Origin: Planctomycetaceae bacterium | Lineage (GTDB): Bacteria; Planctomycetota; Planctomycetia; Planctomycetales; Planctomycetaceae | Direction: 5' to 3' | DNA length: 64,000 nt | NCBI GenBank assembly: GCA_017795105.1 | Contig: CP051247.1 | Coordinates: 5,408,001-5,472,000 of the forward strand | Shown here: positions 12,992-21,391 of the stretch, piece by piece | Layout of the letters: every line of letters begins with the position of its first letter | Numbering within the stretch: the first letter of the stretch is position 1 | Position numbers and translations under genes: made by a program | Notes under the pieces: generated by a model | What the model saw: the letters and a program-made list of their open reading frames with translations, nothing else | What the model was told of the DNA's origin: nothing | The model's database searches: none

Positions 12992-13357
12992 ATGAGAGTT
13001 CTGCTCGTCGATCGGTCGCAAGCATGGCGTTCCCTGGAACAGTGGTGTTTCGAGGAACTGGGAATTCGCAGCGTCGTAGCTACGGAAAGCAATGCCACGG
13101 CCTGGAATCTGTATCAGGATCAGAACTTCGACATTCTGTTTATCGATGTCGACTGGGCCGATCCCACGGCACTGGAGCTGATTCAGCAGATTCGTGCCGA
13201 TCAGGCCGAGTTGCCCATCATTCTGCTAATTAACGAGTCGGACATGAGTCGTCTCGTCGGCGGGCTGCGAGCTGGAGTCACTGATTACCTCGTTAAACCG
13301 TGCCGCCCAGCCATGATGCGGGACAAGCTGTCGCGCTGGGCCGGTTGTTTCGCGTAA
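12992..13357 (+). CDS. Single-domain CheY-like response regulator
   Basis: A 121-residue stand-alone receiver. Key residues are D7 in LLVDRS, the phosphoacceptor D52 in LFIDVDW and the conserved K102-P103 in YLVKPC, so it should be phosphorylatable, unlike the receiver encoded divergently. The first acidic-pocket position is a single Asp followed by Arg. It has no output domain and must act through a partner. The ATG at 12992 follows a purine-rich GGAAGAGG at 12976-12983, and the protein then starts exactly at the receiver beta-1; an upstream in-frame start at 12917 would add 25 unlikely residues. The HDOD-GGDEF gene lies 72 bp downstream on the same strand, suggesting shared signalling. Confidence 0.88.
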   Translation: MRVLLVDRSQAWRSLEQWCFEELGIRSVVATESNATAWNLYQDQNFDILFIDVDWADPTALELIQQIRADQAELPIILLINESDMSRLVGGLRAGVTDYLVKPCRPAMMRDKLSRWAGCFA

Positions 13358-13429
13358 AGAACTCAAGGCGGCCTTTGGCCTTCCGAACGATATAAGCCAT
13401 TCTGATTCGTTTTGCTCAGGAACAGTAAG

Positions 13430-15379
13430 ATGTTTGATGCTGAAAAGATCTGGAAATCAACCACGCTTCCGACGTTGCCGGCCGTCGCCGTACGTCTGCT
13501 GGAGCTGGCTCGAGATCCAGAGACCGAGATGACCCAGATCGTCGATCTGATCAAAACCGATCCCGCCATTGCCAGCCGAATCCTGCAGGCAACTAATTCG
13601 GCTTTCTTCAGTTTCTCATCGAAAGTGAACTCGATTGACCGAGCCGTCCCTCTACTGGGCACGACCGTTGTCACGTCACTGGCGTTGAGCTTCAGTCTGG
13701 CCAGCGAATCGATCAGCTCGGGACCTCTTCAGGACTACTACCGCAGCTACTGGAAGCAGTCGATTATTCATGCAGCTGCCGGAGAAACCATTGGCAAACG
13801 CTGCCAGGCCGGACTGGAATGTGAGTACTTCCTGGCCGGGTTGCTGGTCGATATCGGACGGCTCGCAATGCTTAAAGCCGTTTCTCGTGAGTATTATCCG
13901 GTGCTCGTGACCAGCGACTCTCAGACTCGTCCCTTGTACGAGGTCGAGCATGAATTCCTGGGGCTGGATCACTCTCAGGTTGCTTGCCGGCTGATGGAGA
14001 GCTGGGGGCTGCCCGAGAACCTGATGGACGGCGTGCGGATGCAGAACTTCTCGTTCGAAACGCTGATGGAACAGTTAGAGCCCGGTAAGAACTCACTCGA
14101 AGCCGCGATCGTTCTTTCCAATGCCATTGGCGACTACTTCATGTCTCCAGTCCCGGGCAAATCAATTCAACGAATTCGCCAGCTGGCCGATCACTTCTTC
14201 GATATGAAGGGAGCCGAGGTCGACCGTTTCCTGCAGGAGGTCCGTCAGCGGGTTGATGATGCCGGAAGTCTGTTCGCGATCGATATGAGCGACGTGAATG
14301 ATCCGAGCGAAATCATGTCTCAGGCCAATCAGCAGTTGCTTGAACTCACGATGCGGGCTCAGAGCGAGACGCTGCTGGCCAGTGAGCGGCAGAAGCAGAT
14401 CGAACGGGAAAAACAGCAGTTGGAGAGCCGGAACGCGGAACTTCAGCAGAAGGCGACCCGCGATCCACTGACAGGTGTGTTCAACCGGGCTCACTTCGAT
14501 GAAGCCCTGAAGAGTGCTGCTCGCGAAGCCAGCGATCGCTGTTCGGCAATCTGTGTGATGTTCCTGGATATCGACAAGTTCAAGGGGATCAACGACACCT
14601 ACGGTCACAAGTTCGGCGACGATGTCCTCAAGAAGTTCACGAAGGTCGTTGCCCGAAGCCTGCGACAGTCGGACATTTTCTGCCGGTATGGCGGCGAAGA
14701 GTTCGTGGTCATTGTCCATCGACCGACCGAAAAGGGCGTCGAGAAACTGGCCGAACGCGTTCGCGCCGCGATCGAGCGTGAAGATTTCCTGTTCGAAGGA
14801 AAGCGGGTTCCCGTGACGTCGAGCTTCGGCACCGCTCTCGGAATGCCGGGACGGAAGGACTACAATTTCGGGGAACAACTCCTGCTGCAGGCCGACGAGG
14901 CTCTGTACGATTCCAAAAAGAATGGCCGGAATCAGGTTCACCATCGTTGTCTGATGAACAACGACGAGCGGGAACTGATCAAATCGGTCAACGGTCTGAA
15001 ATTCAGCCGCTGGCTTGTCTCGCGGGAAATTCTCGATATCCCGACCGTCTCCCGGATTCTGCTTCAGGTTCCGCCCGATCAGCGATCGCTCGGGGAACTT
15101 GCGGTCGATCTGAAGATGCTCGAGCCATTGGACATCGAGGTGATTGCGGAAAAACAGAGTCAGGGAACGAATCAACGCTTCGGAGAACTCGCCGTCGAAA
15201 CCGGTCTGTTGACTCAGACGCAGCTTTACCTGCTGCTCTCGTTCCAGATTGAACCGCCCGATCGACTGATGAACGCACTGACCGCCAACGGTCTGTTCTC
15301 CGCGGAGCGCAGCCGCGAGCTTTGCAACCAGTTCATGAAAACGATTCCGGCCGAATCGATTCCGATTGCGATCGTCTGA
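13430..15379 (+). CDS. HDOD-GGDEF diguanylate cyclase with GspE-N-like C-terminus
   Basis: A 649-residue cytoplasmic signalling protein. Residues about 6-200 are an HDOD domain (LPTLPAVAVRLLELARDP, then GLDHSQVACRLMESWGLP). Residues 295-343 form a coiled coil. Residues 344-505 are a GGDEF domain with RDPLTGVFNRAHF, the metal site LDIDKFKGIND, an intact GGEEF at 421-425 and an RxxD inhibitory site (RQSD, 412-415) exactly five residues before it. It should make cyclic di-GMP from GTP with product inhibition. The last about 140 residues contain RFGELAVETGLLTQTQLYLL, resembling the N-terminal domain of GspE/PilB ATPases, which in MshE binds c-di-GMP. The ATG at 13430 has AGGAA upstream. Confidence 0.9.
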   Translation: MFDAEKIWKSTTLPTLPAVAVRLLELARDPETEMTQIVDLIKTDPAIASRILQATNSAFFSFSSKVNSIDRAVPLLGTTVVTSLALSFSLASESISSGPLQDYYRSYWKQSIIHAAAGETIGKRCQAGLECEYFLAGLLVDIGRLAMLKAVSREYYPVLVTSDSQTRPLYEVEHEFLGLDHSQVACRLMESWGLPENLMDGVRMQNFSFETLMEQLEPGKNSLEAAIVLSNAIGDYFMSPVPGKSIQRIRQLADHFFDMKGAEVDRFLQEVRQRVDDAGSLFAIDMSDVNDPSEIMSQANQQLLELTMRAQSETLLASERQKQIEREKQQLESRNAELQQKATRDPLTGVFNRAHFDEALKSAAREASDRCSAICVMFLDIDKFKGINDTYGHKFGDDVLKKFTKVVARSLRQSDIFCRYGGEEFVVIVHRPTEKGVEKLAERVRAAIEREDFLFEGKRVPVTSSFGTALGMPGRKDYNFGEQLLLQADEALYDSKKNGRNQVHHRCLMNNDERELIKSVNGLKFSRWLVSREILDIPTVSRILLQVPPDQRSLGELAVDLKMLEPLDIEVIAEKQSQGTNQRFGELAVETGLLTQTQLYLLLSFQIEPPDRLMNALTANGLFSAERSRELCNQFMKTIPAESIPIAIV

Positions 15380-15517
15380 GGCAGGTGAGCGAAAACATTC
15401 TCATCGGCATCACTTGACGGAATTCAGATATATCAGATGATTCGCAGCCTCAATTTGAGGAGGCAGGCACTTCTGCCGCGCGGCACGACTTAGCAGGATG
15501 TGGAGACGAGGTTCGGG

Positions 15518-17203
15518 ATGGAACAGGCGCACAATACCCTTGAATCGCAACGGAAACTCAAGAAGCAGGGCATCATCAGTGTGCTGCTGATGATCTGCGC
15601 GTTGGGGGCCTGGGTTGGCTACGAAGTGAGCCAGCCGCCCGCAGCCCATCATGACGAACATCCCAATATCGAACCGTCGATTACCACCGGCGAGGAAACT
15701 CCTGCAACGCCTCAGGACACCGACGACGTCAAGGAACAGCTCGACGATCATCATGAGCACGATGCCCATGACGAAGGCGCTCACGAAGAAGAGCATGCCG
15801 AAGATCATGCGGCCGAGAGCCATGCTGATGAGCATGCTGGCGAGGAACATGCCGAAGAGCATCATGTGCCGGCGGCTTACAGCGTGCTGCCCTTCGTTGC
15901 CCTGTTGCTCTGCATTGCGATCCTGCCCCTGTTTCACACGACGGAGCACTGGTGGGAAAGCAATCTGCACCGCTTCCTGGTCGCTGCCGGGCTGGGGCTG
16001 ATTACCCTGGCGTATTATGCCTTCATTTTCGGTCATGGCGTTCACGATCACATCGATCACACCGTGTCCGATCCCGGAATCCCGGCTGCAATGACCGTTC
16101 TCAAGAACGCGCTGATGGCCGAGTACATTCCGTTTATTACACTGCTCTTCAGCCTGTACGTGATTACCGGCGGGATTGCGATCGAGACGCGACTGGTCGG
16201 TAAGCCGTCCGTGAATACTGCTTTGATCGGCCTCGGGGCACTGCTGGCAAGCTTTGTCGGCACGACCGGAGCCGCGATGCTGCTGATCCGCCCGCTGCTG
16301 GCCGCGAACGCCAAGCGGACCCATGTCGCTCACACCGTCATCTTTTTCATCTTCGCAGTCTGCAACACCGGCGGCTGCCTGCTGCCCATCGGCGACCCGC
16401 CGCTGTTTCTGGGCTTCCTGCGAGGCGTCGACTTCTTCTGGACGTTGAACCTGTGGCGTGAATGGCTGTTCGTCAACATCGCCATCCTGATTGTCTTCTT
16501 CATCTACGACAAAGTCATGGTCCGGAAGGAAGAAGCCAAGGCGTTCATCGTCGAAGAGAATGGCAACTCGAACTTTGCGATGTACGGCAAGATCAATTTG
16601 CTCTGGCTCGTCGGTATCGTTGCCTGCGTGGCCACGCTCGATCCCTCCAAGCCGTTCCCGGGCACCGACTGGCACGCCCCACTCTACTTCCGCGAACTGC
16701 TGATGTTTACCCTTACGATGCTTTCGCTGGTCACTACGCCGAGCGAGGTTCGTCAGAAGAACGCATTCAACTACGCCGCGATTCTCGAAGTCGCTGCCCT
16801 CTTCTCCGGAATCTTCATCTGTATGCAGCCGCCGGTTCAGATCCTGAACGTCTACGGCAAGACACTCGGCTTCGATACGCCGATGAAATTCTTCTGGGGA
16901 ACAGGAACACTTTCGAGCTTCCTCGACAACGCTCCCACGTACGTCGTCTTCTTCGAGACCGCCAAGACCATGGAGCCGGTCGGCAATACCGTGGCCGGAG
17001 TCTCCGAGATCTTCCTGGTCGCGATCAGTCTCGGGGCCGTCTTCATGGGGGCCATGACCTACATCGGCAACGGTCCGAACTTCATGGTCAAGGCGATCGC
17101 TGAAAAGAACAACATCCGTATGCCCAGCTTCTTCGGGTACATGTTCTACAGTGTTGCGGTTCTGGTTCCGATCTTCCTGGTGACGACCTTCATCTTCTTC
17201 TAG
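15518..17203 (+). CDS. NhaD/ArsB-superfamily ion transporter with His/Glu-rich insert
   Basis: A 561-residue integral membrane protein with about 11-12 hydrophobic segments. It has the ion-transporter (NhaD/ArsB/CitMHS) look: a GTTGAAMLLIRPLL half, NTGGCLLPIGDPPLFLGFLR as a re-entrant ion-site segment, and NAPTYVVFFETAK in the second half. It probably exchanges Na+ or another ion for protons at the inner membrane. The unusual part is residues about 45-115 after the first membrane segment, dominated by His, Glu, Asp and Ala (for example HHEHDAHDEGAHEEEHAED), a likely metal- or proton-binding extracytoplasmic loop. I took the ATG at 15518 (GAGG at 15508-15511); a GTG at 15500 is also possible. 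Confidence 0.8.
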   Translation: MEQAHNTLESQRKLKKQGIISVLLMICALGAWVGYEVSQPPAAHHDEHPNIEPSITTGEETPATPQDTDDVKEQLDDHHEHDAHDEGAHEEEHAEDHAAESHADEHAGEEHAEEHHVPAAYSVLPFVALLLCIAILPLFHTTEHWWESNLHRFLVAAGLGLITLAYYAFIFGHGVHDHIDHTVSDPGIPAAMTVLKNALMAEYIPFITLLFSLYVITGGIAIETRLVGKPSVNTALIGLGALLASFVGTTGAAMLLIRPLLAANAKRTHVAHTVIFFIFAVCNTGGCLLPIGDPPLFLGFLRGVDFFWTLNLWREWLFVNIAILIVFFIYDKVMVRKEEAKAFIVEENGNSNFAMYGKINLLWLVGIVACVATLDPSKPFPGTDWHAPLYFRELLMFTLTMLSLVTTPSEVRQKNAFNYAAILEVAALFSGIFICMQPPVQILNVYGKTLGFDTPMKFFWGTGTLSSFLDNAPTYVVFFETAKTMEPVGNTVAGVSEIFLVAISLGAVFMGAMTYIGNGPNFMVKAIAEKNNIRMPSFFGYMFYSVAVLVPIFLVTTFIFF

Positions 17204-17357
17204 GGTGAAGGCCCGTGGATGGCTTCGTAGAGAGCGTCTGTTTTCTGAATGTTTGATTTGGATGACAGCCAGGAACTGGTTAGACTTCTGACGTCGAAAA
17301 GAGCAGCCTCGCTGTTTGCTGAAGGTTGTATTTCCTGGACTCGAATCGAGCGTCCCT

Positions 17358-19025
17358 ATGCCCAGCCTGGTCATCCTGCAGAACGGAAAAGCAATTACTC
17401 ACAAGCTCCCGGAGCAGGACGTCGTCATCGGACGTCTTCCGGAGTGCGATCTGCAACTCGACTCCAACATGGTGTCGCGGCGGCACGCAAAGATCTCGCG
17501 GGGAGTGAAGGGGCTGCAGCTCGAAGATCTCGGAAGTGGTAACGGGACCTTTCTGAACGGTAAGAAGATCGATGCGCCGGTCGCTCTCGTTCATGGCGAT
17601 CGTCTGAAGCTCGGACCGATCCTTCTGCGCTACGAAGATTCCGCGACCGCCAAGACGCAGCCGGAAGTGCAGACCATTCCAGACGGCCCTGAATTCGATG
17701 TCGATCTGGGACACGAACAGGATACCGGTACGATCATGGGAACGGTCGATAACAGCTCCGGCTTCGGGCTGCTCGACGTTCGACCGGAAGTGAAGCTGAA
17801 ATCGATCATCGAGATCAGCCGGGCGCTGGCCGGCTCTCCCAATCTGGAAACGTTGCTCCCGAAGATTCTCGATACGCTGTTCAACATCTTCCCGCATGCC
17901 GATCGCGGCTGCATCCTGATCAAAGACGAAGCCACCGGGAAGATGATCCCTCGTGCGATCAAGCATCGTCACAATACAGGCGACGATTCGGTCAAGCTGA
18001 GCCGCACGATTATGAATGCGGTGATCGAAGAGAAGAAGGGCATTCTCTCCGCCGATGCCGCGACTGATTCCCGCTTTGAGGCCAGTGAATCGATCTCGAA
18101 TCTCACAATCCGTTCGATGATGTGCGTCCCGCTGCTCAACCTCGAAGGGGAGCCGCTGGGGATCATCAACATCGATACGCAGAACCCGGTCAGCCAGTTC
18201 CGGCAGGAGGATCTCGATCTGCTGCTCGCTGTGGCCGGGCAGGCTGCTCTCGCGTATGAGTCGACCCGATTGATGGTCACCTATGCAGAGAAGCAAAAGC
18301 AGGACAACGAAATGCGAATCGCCCGGAACGTGCAGCAGGCCCTGCTGCCGAGCGAGTTTCCGGAGCTCAGCAACTACGAATTCTACGCATCTTACGAAGC
18401 TGCCCAGGAAGTCGGCGGCGACTATTACGACATCGTTCAGCTCGACGACGATCATATTTTCCTGGCCTTTGGCGACGTGGCCGGGAAAGGGGTGCCGGCA
18501 GCTCTTGTGATGTCGCGGCTTTCAAGTGTGGTTCGCAGCACGGTCAGCTTCACCAAAGATGCCGGCGTCGTCATGGGCGAGATTAACAATCACATGTGTG
18601 CGAAGGCCGTTGAAGGTCGGTTCGTCACCTTCGTGATCATTCTGCTCAACGTTCGCGAGAACACGATGACGGTTGTGAATGCCGGTCACATGTCGCCGAT
18701 GATTTTGAAAACCGACAAGACGATCGAAGAGTTTTCCGAAGAGAGTGTCGGAATTCCGATCGGTGTGCTCGAAGATTATCCATATGAGGTCGTTCACCGG
18801 TCGATTGAACCGGGCGAGATCGTCACCATTTATACGGATGGTGTCAGCGAAGCGATGGACCCTCAGAACGAGCTTTATGGCATGGAGCACCTTCGCTCTT
18901 TCATTCAGTCTGCCCCCTCGAACGCGACGGATCTGGGCAAAGCCGTGCTGGCCGACGTCAAACGCCATGCTGCCGGGCGACCCCAGAACGACGACATCAC
19001 TCTGATGTCATTCGGCCGGACCTGA
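17358..19025 (+). CDS. FHA-GAF-SpoIIE-type PP2C phosphatase
   Basis: A 555-residue three-domain signalling protein. Residues 1-100 are an FHA phosphothreonine-binding domain (VIGRLPECDL, SRRHAKIS, GSGNGTFLNG). Residues about 150-310 are a GAF sensor domain (ISRALAGSPNLETLLPKILD, then SMMCVPLLNLEGEPLGIINI). Residues about 330-555 are a SpoIIE/RsbU-type PP2C phosphatase with VGGDYYDI, FGDVAGKGVPAALVMSRL, IYTDGVSEA and NDDITLMSF. The metal ligands are present, so it should dephosphorylate phosphoserine or phosphothreonine, classically on an anti-sigma-antagonist in a partner-switching pathway. No STAS or RsbW-type partner is nearby. The ATG at 17358 starts the FHA domain directly. Confidence 0.92.
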   Translation: MPSLVILQNGKAITHKLPEQDVVIGRLPECDLQLDSNMVSRRHAKISRGVKGLQLEDLGSGNGTFLNGKKIDAPVALVHGDRLKLGPILLRYEDSATAKTQPEVQTIPDGPEFDVDLGHEQDTGTIMGTVDNSSGFGLLDVRPEVKLKSIIEISRALAGSPNLETLLPKILDTLFNIFPHADRGCILIKDEATGKMIPRAIKHRHNTGDDSVKLSRTIMNAVIEEKKGILSADAATDSRFEASESISNLTIRSMMCVPLLNLEGEPLGIINIDTQNPVSQFRQEDLDLLLAVAGQAALAYESTRLMVTYAEKQKQDNEMRIARNVQQALLPSEFPELSNYEFYASYEAAQEVGGDYYDIVQLDDDHIFLAFGDVAGKGVPAALVMSRLSSVVRSTVSFTKDAGVVMGEINNHMCAKAVEGRFVTFVIILLNVRENTMTVVNAGHMSPMILKTDKTIEEFSEESVGIPIGVLEDYPYEVVHRSIEPGEIVTIYTDGVSEAMDPQNELYGMEHLRSFIQSAPSNATDLGKAVLADVKRHAAGRPQNDDITLMSFGRT

Positions 19026-19041
19026 TCTTCTCTCTGAGCGC

Positions 19042-19079
19042 AAAAAAACATCCGGAACCACTGCTGGTGATTCCGGATG
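19042..19079 (-). terminator. Rho-independent terminator of the 73-aa gene
   Basis: Read on the minus strand, a 13-bp stem (CATCCGGAATCAC paired with GTGGTTCCGGATG, one G-U pair, arms 67-79 and 49-61 of the 19 kb block) closes a five-base loop and is followed at once by seven T residues (19048-19042). It lies 26 bp past the stop of the 19105-19326 gene. On the plus strand there is no T-run, so it is directional. Confidence 0.85.
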
Positions 19080-19104
19080 CTTGTATCTCGCTTCGCGGTT
19101 TGCC

Positions 19105-19326
19105 CTACGCCTGCCGCATGCAGCTCTGGCGTGACAGCATGGCCAACTGTTGCAGTGTCGGCGTGTCGTGCGTTCCGAGCCGATCTTGCTCAAGAAACGG
19201 CACGCGTCCCTGTTGAATCACCTGAATCAACTCACTGCGCTCCATGGCATGGATCTGCTCCATGGTCAGATCGGCTACCGATTTCACAGAGTGGGTGAGC
19301 GGGGATTCCTGAACGGACGAGAACAT
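19105..19326 (-). CDS. Small conserved-looking hypothetical protein (73 aa)
   Basis: A 73-residue frame starting at an ATG with CTGGAG about ten bases upstream and ending just before a strong minus-strand terminator, which argues that it is a real, separately transcribed gene. The sequence is soluble and helical, with VADLTMEQIHAMERSELIQV in the first half and TPTLQQLAMLSRQSCMRQ at the end. No known domain is visible. It is divergent from the sulfatase gene at 19710 and convergent with the FHA-GAF phosphatase gene. Confidence 0.65.
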   Translation of the reverse strand: MFSSVQESPLTHSVKSVADLTMEQIHAMERSELIQVIQQGRVPFLEQDRLGTHDTPTLQQLAMLSRQSCMRQA

Positions 19327-19709
19327 GCCTTTTTTCTCCAGTAACAGTTGGGTTTGAAAACGGGTGGGATCGCGATGGTTGGCGACAGATTCGATGGAAC
19401 AGTTCGCGCGGAGAGCGAACGGTGCACTCCATCTGGTCGAACCTTGAGCACGTGGCGTGCCAGTGGGCCAGAAGATCGTAGGCCGTTGCTTCGTGAACCC
19501 AAGTCCTTACTTCATAAGAAGGACACATTCGGCGGGGAAAAGGCTCGCTGTCTGTACGGAGAAATCCTGAAAGTTGCCGAGTGAACAGGCACGATCGCTT
19601 GTGATTCCGGGACTGAACTGGGATCATCGTTTCAGTCGCGCGATCTTTTTTGAGATCGACTGCGATCCGACGAACTGAAAATTGTCGAATTGTCCGGGAG
19701 ACGTCCTCA
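19327..19709. other. Intergenic region upstream of sulfatase gene
   Basis: This 383-bp gap between the small minus-strand gene and the sulfatase holds only featureless short frames. A short hairpin CGATCT-TTTTTG-AGATCG is at 19641-19658, about 50 bp before the sulfatase start; its role is unknown. Confidence 0.45.
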
Positions 19710-21308
19710 ATGCGTGTCAAATTTGCACTCTGTGCCCTCTTTGTAATCATTGCGGCACAGACGACGGTCGCAGCAGATCGTCCGAATATTCTTTTCATCT
19801 TTACTGACGATCACGCTTCGCATGCCATCAGTGCTTACGGCTCGAAGATCAACCAGACTCCGAATCTGGACCGGATCGCCAATGAAGGGATGCGGTTCGA
19901 CAACTGTTTCTGCACCAACTCGATTTGCGGACCATCCCGAGCCGTAATTCTGACTGGGAAATATAGCCACAAGAACGGGTTCTATCGGAACGGCAACAAG
20001 TTCGATGGGACTCAACAAACCTTTCCGAAGATGCTGAAGACGATCGGCTACGAAACGGCCGTGATCGGCAAATGGCACCTGGGCGAGCATATGGAGCCGA
20101 CGGGCTTCAGCTATTCCGAAGTGCTGATCGGGCAGGGCCCTTATTACAATCCGACGACGCTTCGCGATCCCAACGGCAATGGGAATCGGGAGCGGATCAA
20201 ATACACCGGCTACACAACCGACATCATCACCGATCTCGGGCTCACTTGGCTGAAAGAGGGCCGCAACCAGGATCAGCCCTTCATGCTGATGCTGCAGCAC
20301 AAAGCTCCCCACCGAGAATGGTGTCCCGGTCCCGATTACCTGACGATGTACGACGATGTCGAAATTCCCGAACCTGACAACCTGTTCGACGATTACTCAG
20401 GCCGCGGAACGGCTGCTCGCACACAGGATATGACCATCGCGAAGACGATGACCGAACGCGACCTGAAGCTGGTGCCGCCACCGTATCTGAATGAAGAGCA
20501 GCTGAAGGTCTGGAATGCCGCCTACGAGCCGAAGAACAAGGCGTTTCGTGAAGCCAACCTGAAGGGGAAGGATCTGGTTCGCTGGAAGTATCAGCGATAT
20601 ATCAAAGACTATCTCCGCTGCATTGCGTCCGTCGACGACAACGTGGGGCGGGTGCTCGACTATCTCGACGATTCTGGTCTGGCGGAAAACACGATCGTGA
20701 TTTACTCCTCCGATCAGGGCTTCTACCTCGGCGATCACGGCTGGTTCGACAAGCGGTTTATGTACGAAGAATCGTACCGTCAGCCGCTGATGGCTCGCTG
20801 GCCCGGCAAGATCAAGCCGGGAAGCGTCAGCAAAGAGCTGGTGTCCAACGTCGACTTTGCCGAGACGTTTCTCGATGTCGCCGGTCTCGATCCGACCAAT
20901 GAAATGCAGGGAGCCAGCCTGCTTCCGATCGCCAAAGGCAACACGCCCGAGGACTGGCGAGACGCCCACTACTATCACTATTACGAATTCCTCGCCGATC
21001 GTCGCACCGCACACATGGTCCGCCGACATCGTGGCGTCCGGACCGATCGCTACAAGCTCATTCACTTCTACAACCTGGGCGAATGGGAGCTGTACGATCT
21101 GGAAAAGGATCCGCGGGAGATGAAGAGTGTCTACGGCGATCCCGAATACGTCGACGTTCAGCAGGACCTGAAGCAGGAGCTCGCCCGTCTGACCGAGGAG
21201 CTCGAAGTTCCCGACGACAGCGGATCGGTGCCAAAGAATCCGCCCAGCCTGAATGCGGCTCCGCGCAAGCGGAATCAAAAGCCGAAGCAGGACAAAGCAA
21301 AGTCGTAA
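19710..21308 (+). CDS. Secreted type I sulfatase, GlcNAc-6-sulfatase-like
   Basis: A 532-residue arylsulfatase-family (S1) enzyme. Residues 1-22 are a Sec signal peptide (FALCALFVIIAAQTTVAAD). D33-D34 are metal ligands, and C73-G-P-S-R77 is the formylglycine modification motif CxPSR, followed by TGKYSHKNG. The C-terminal half keeps SSDQGFYLGDHGWFDKRFMY, typical of N-acetylglucosamine-6-sulfatase/MdsA-like members, so I infer desulfation of a sulfated polysaccharide. The C-terminus is very basic (PRKRNQKPKQDKAKS). A GGGAG Shine-Dalgarno at 19696-19700 supports the ATG at 19710; the frame upstream to 19650 is not signal-like. No sulfatase-maturing enzyme is in the window. Confidence 0.9.
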   Translation: MRVKFALCALFVIIAAQTTVAADRPNILFIFTDDHASHAISAYGSKINQTPNLDRIANEGMRFDNCFCTNSICGPSRAVILTGKYSHKNGFYRNGNKFDGTQQTFPKMLKTIGYETAVIGKWHLGEHMEPTGFSYSEVLIGQGPYYNPTTLRDPNGNGNRERIKYTGYTTDIITDLGLTWLKEGRNQDQPFMLMLQHKAPHREWCPGPDYLTMYDDVEIPEPDNLFDDYSGRGTAARTQDMTIAKTMTERDLKLVPPPYLNEEQLKVWNAAYEPKNKAFREANLKGKDLVRWKYQRYIKDYLRCIASVDDNVGRVLDYLDDSGLAENTIVIYSSDQGFYLGDHGWFDKRFMYEESYRQPLMARWPGKIKPGSVSKELVSNVDFAETFLDVAGLDPTNEMQGASLLPIAKGNTPEDWRDAHYYHYYEFLADRRTAHMVRRHRGVRTDRYKLIHFYNLGEWELYDLEKDPREMKSVYGDPEYVDVQQDLKQELARLTEELEVPDDSGSVPKNPPSLNAAPRKRNQKPKQDKAKS

Positions 21309-21391
21309 ACGAATTCCAGAGAAGCCGCCCGTCGCTATGTTGCTCGACATTGCGACGGCCCTTTTGATGACACCCGGAGTCTGAGAGTCCC

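Noticed and set aside
15410..17374. A 654-codon minus-strand open frame opposite the NhaD/ArsB-like transporter
   Set aside because: It is a mirror of the transporter gene. Its translation is highly charged without hydrophobic core or domain, while the plus-strand frame has clear membrane segments and family motifs.
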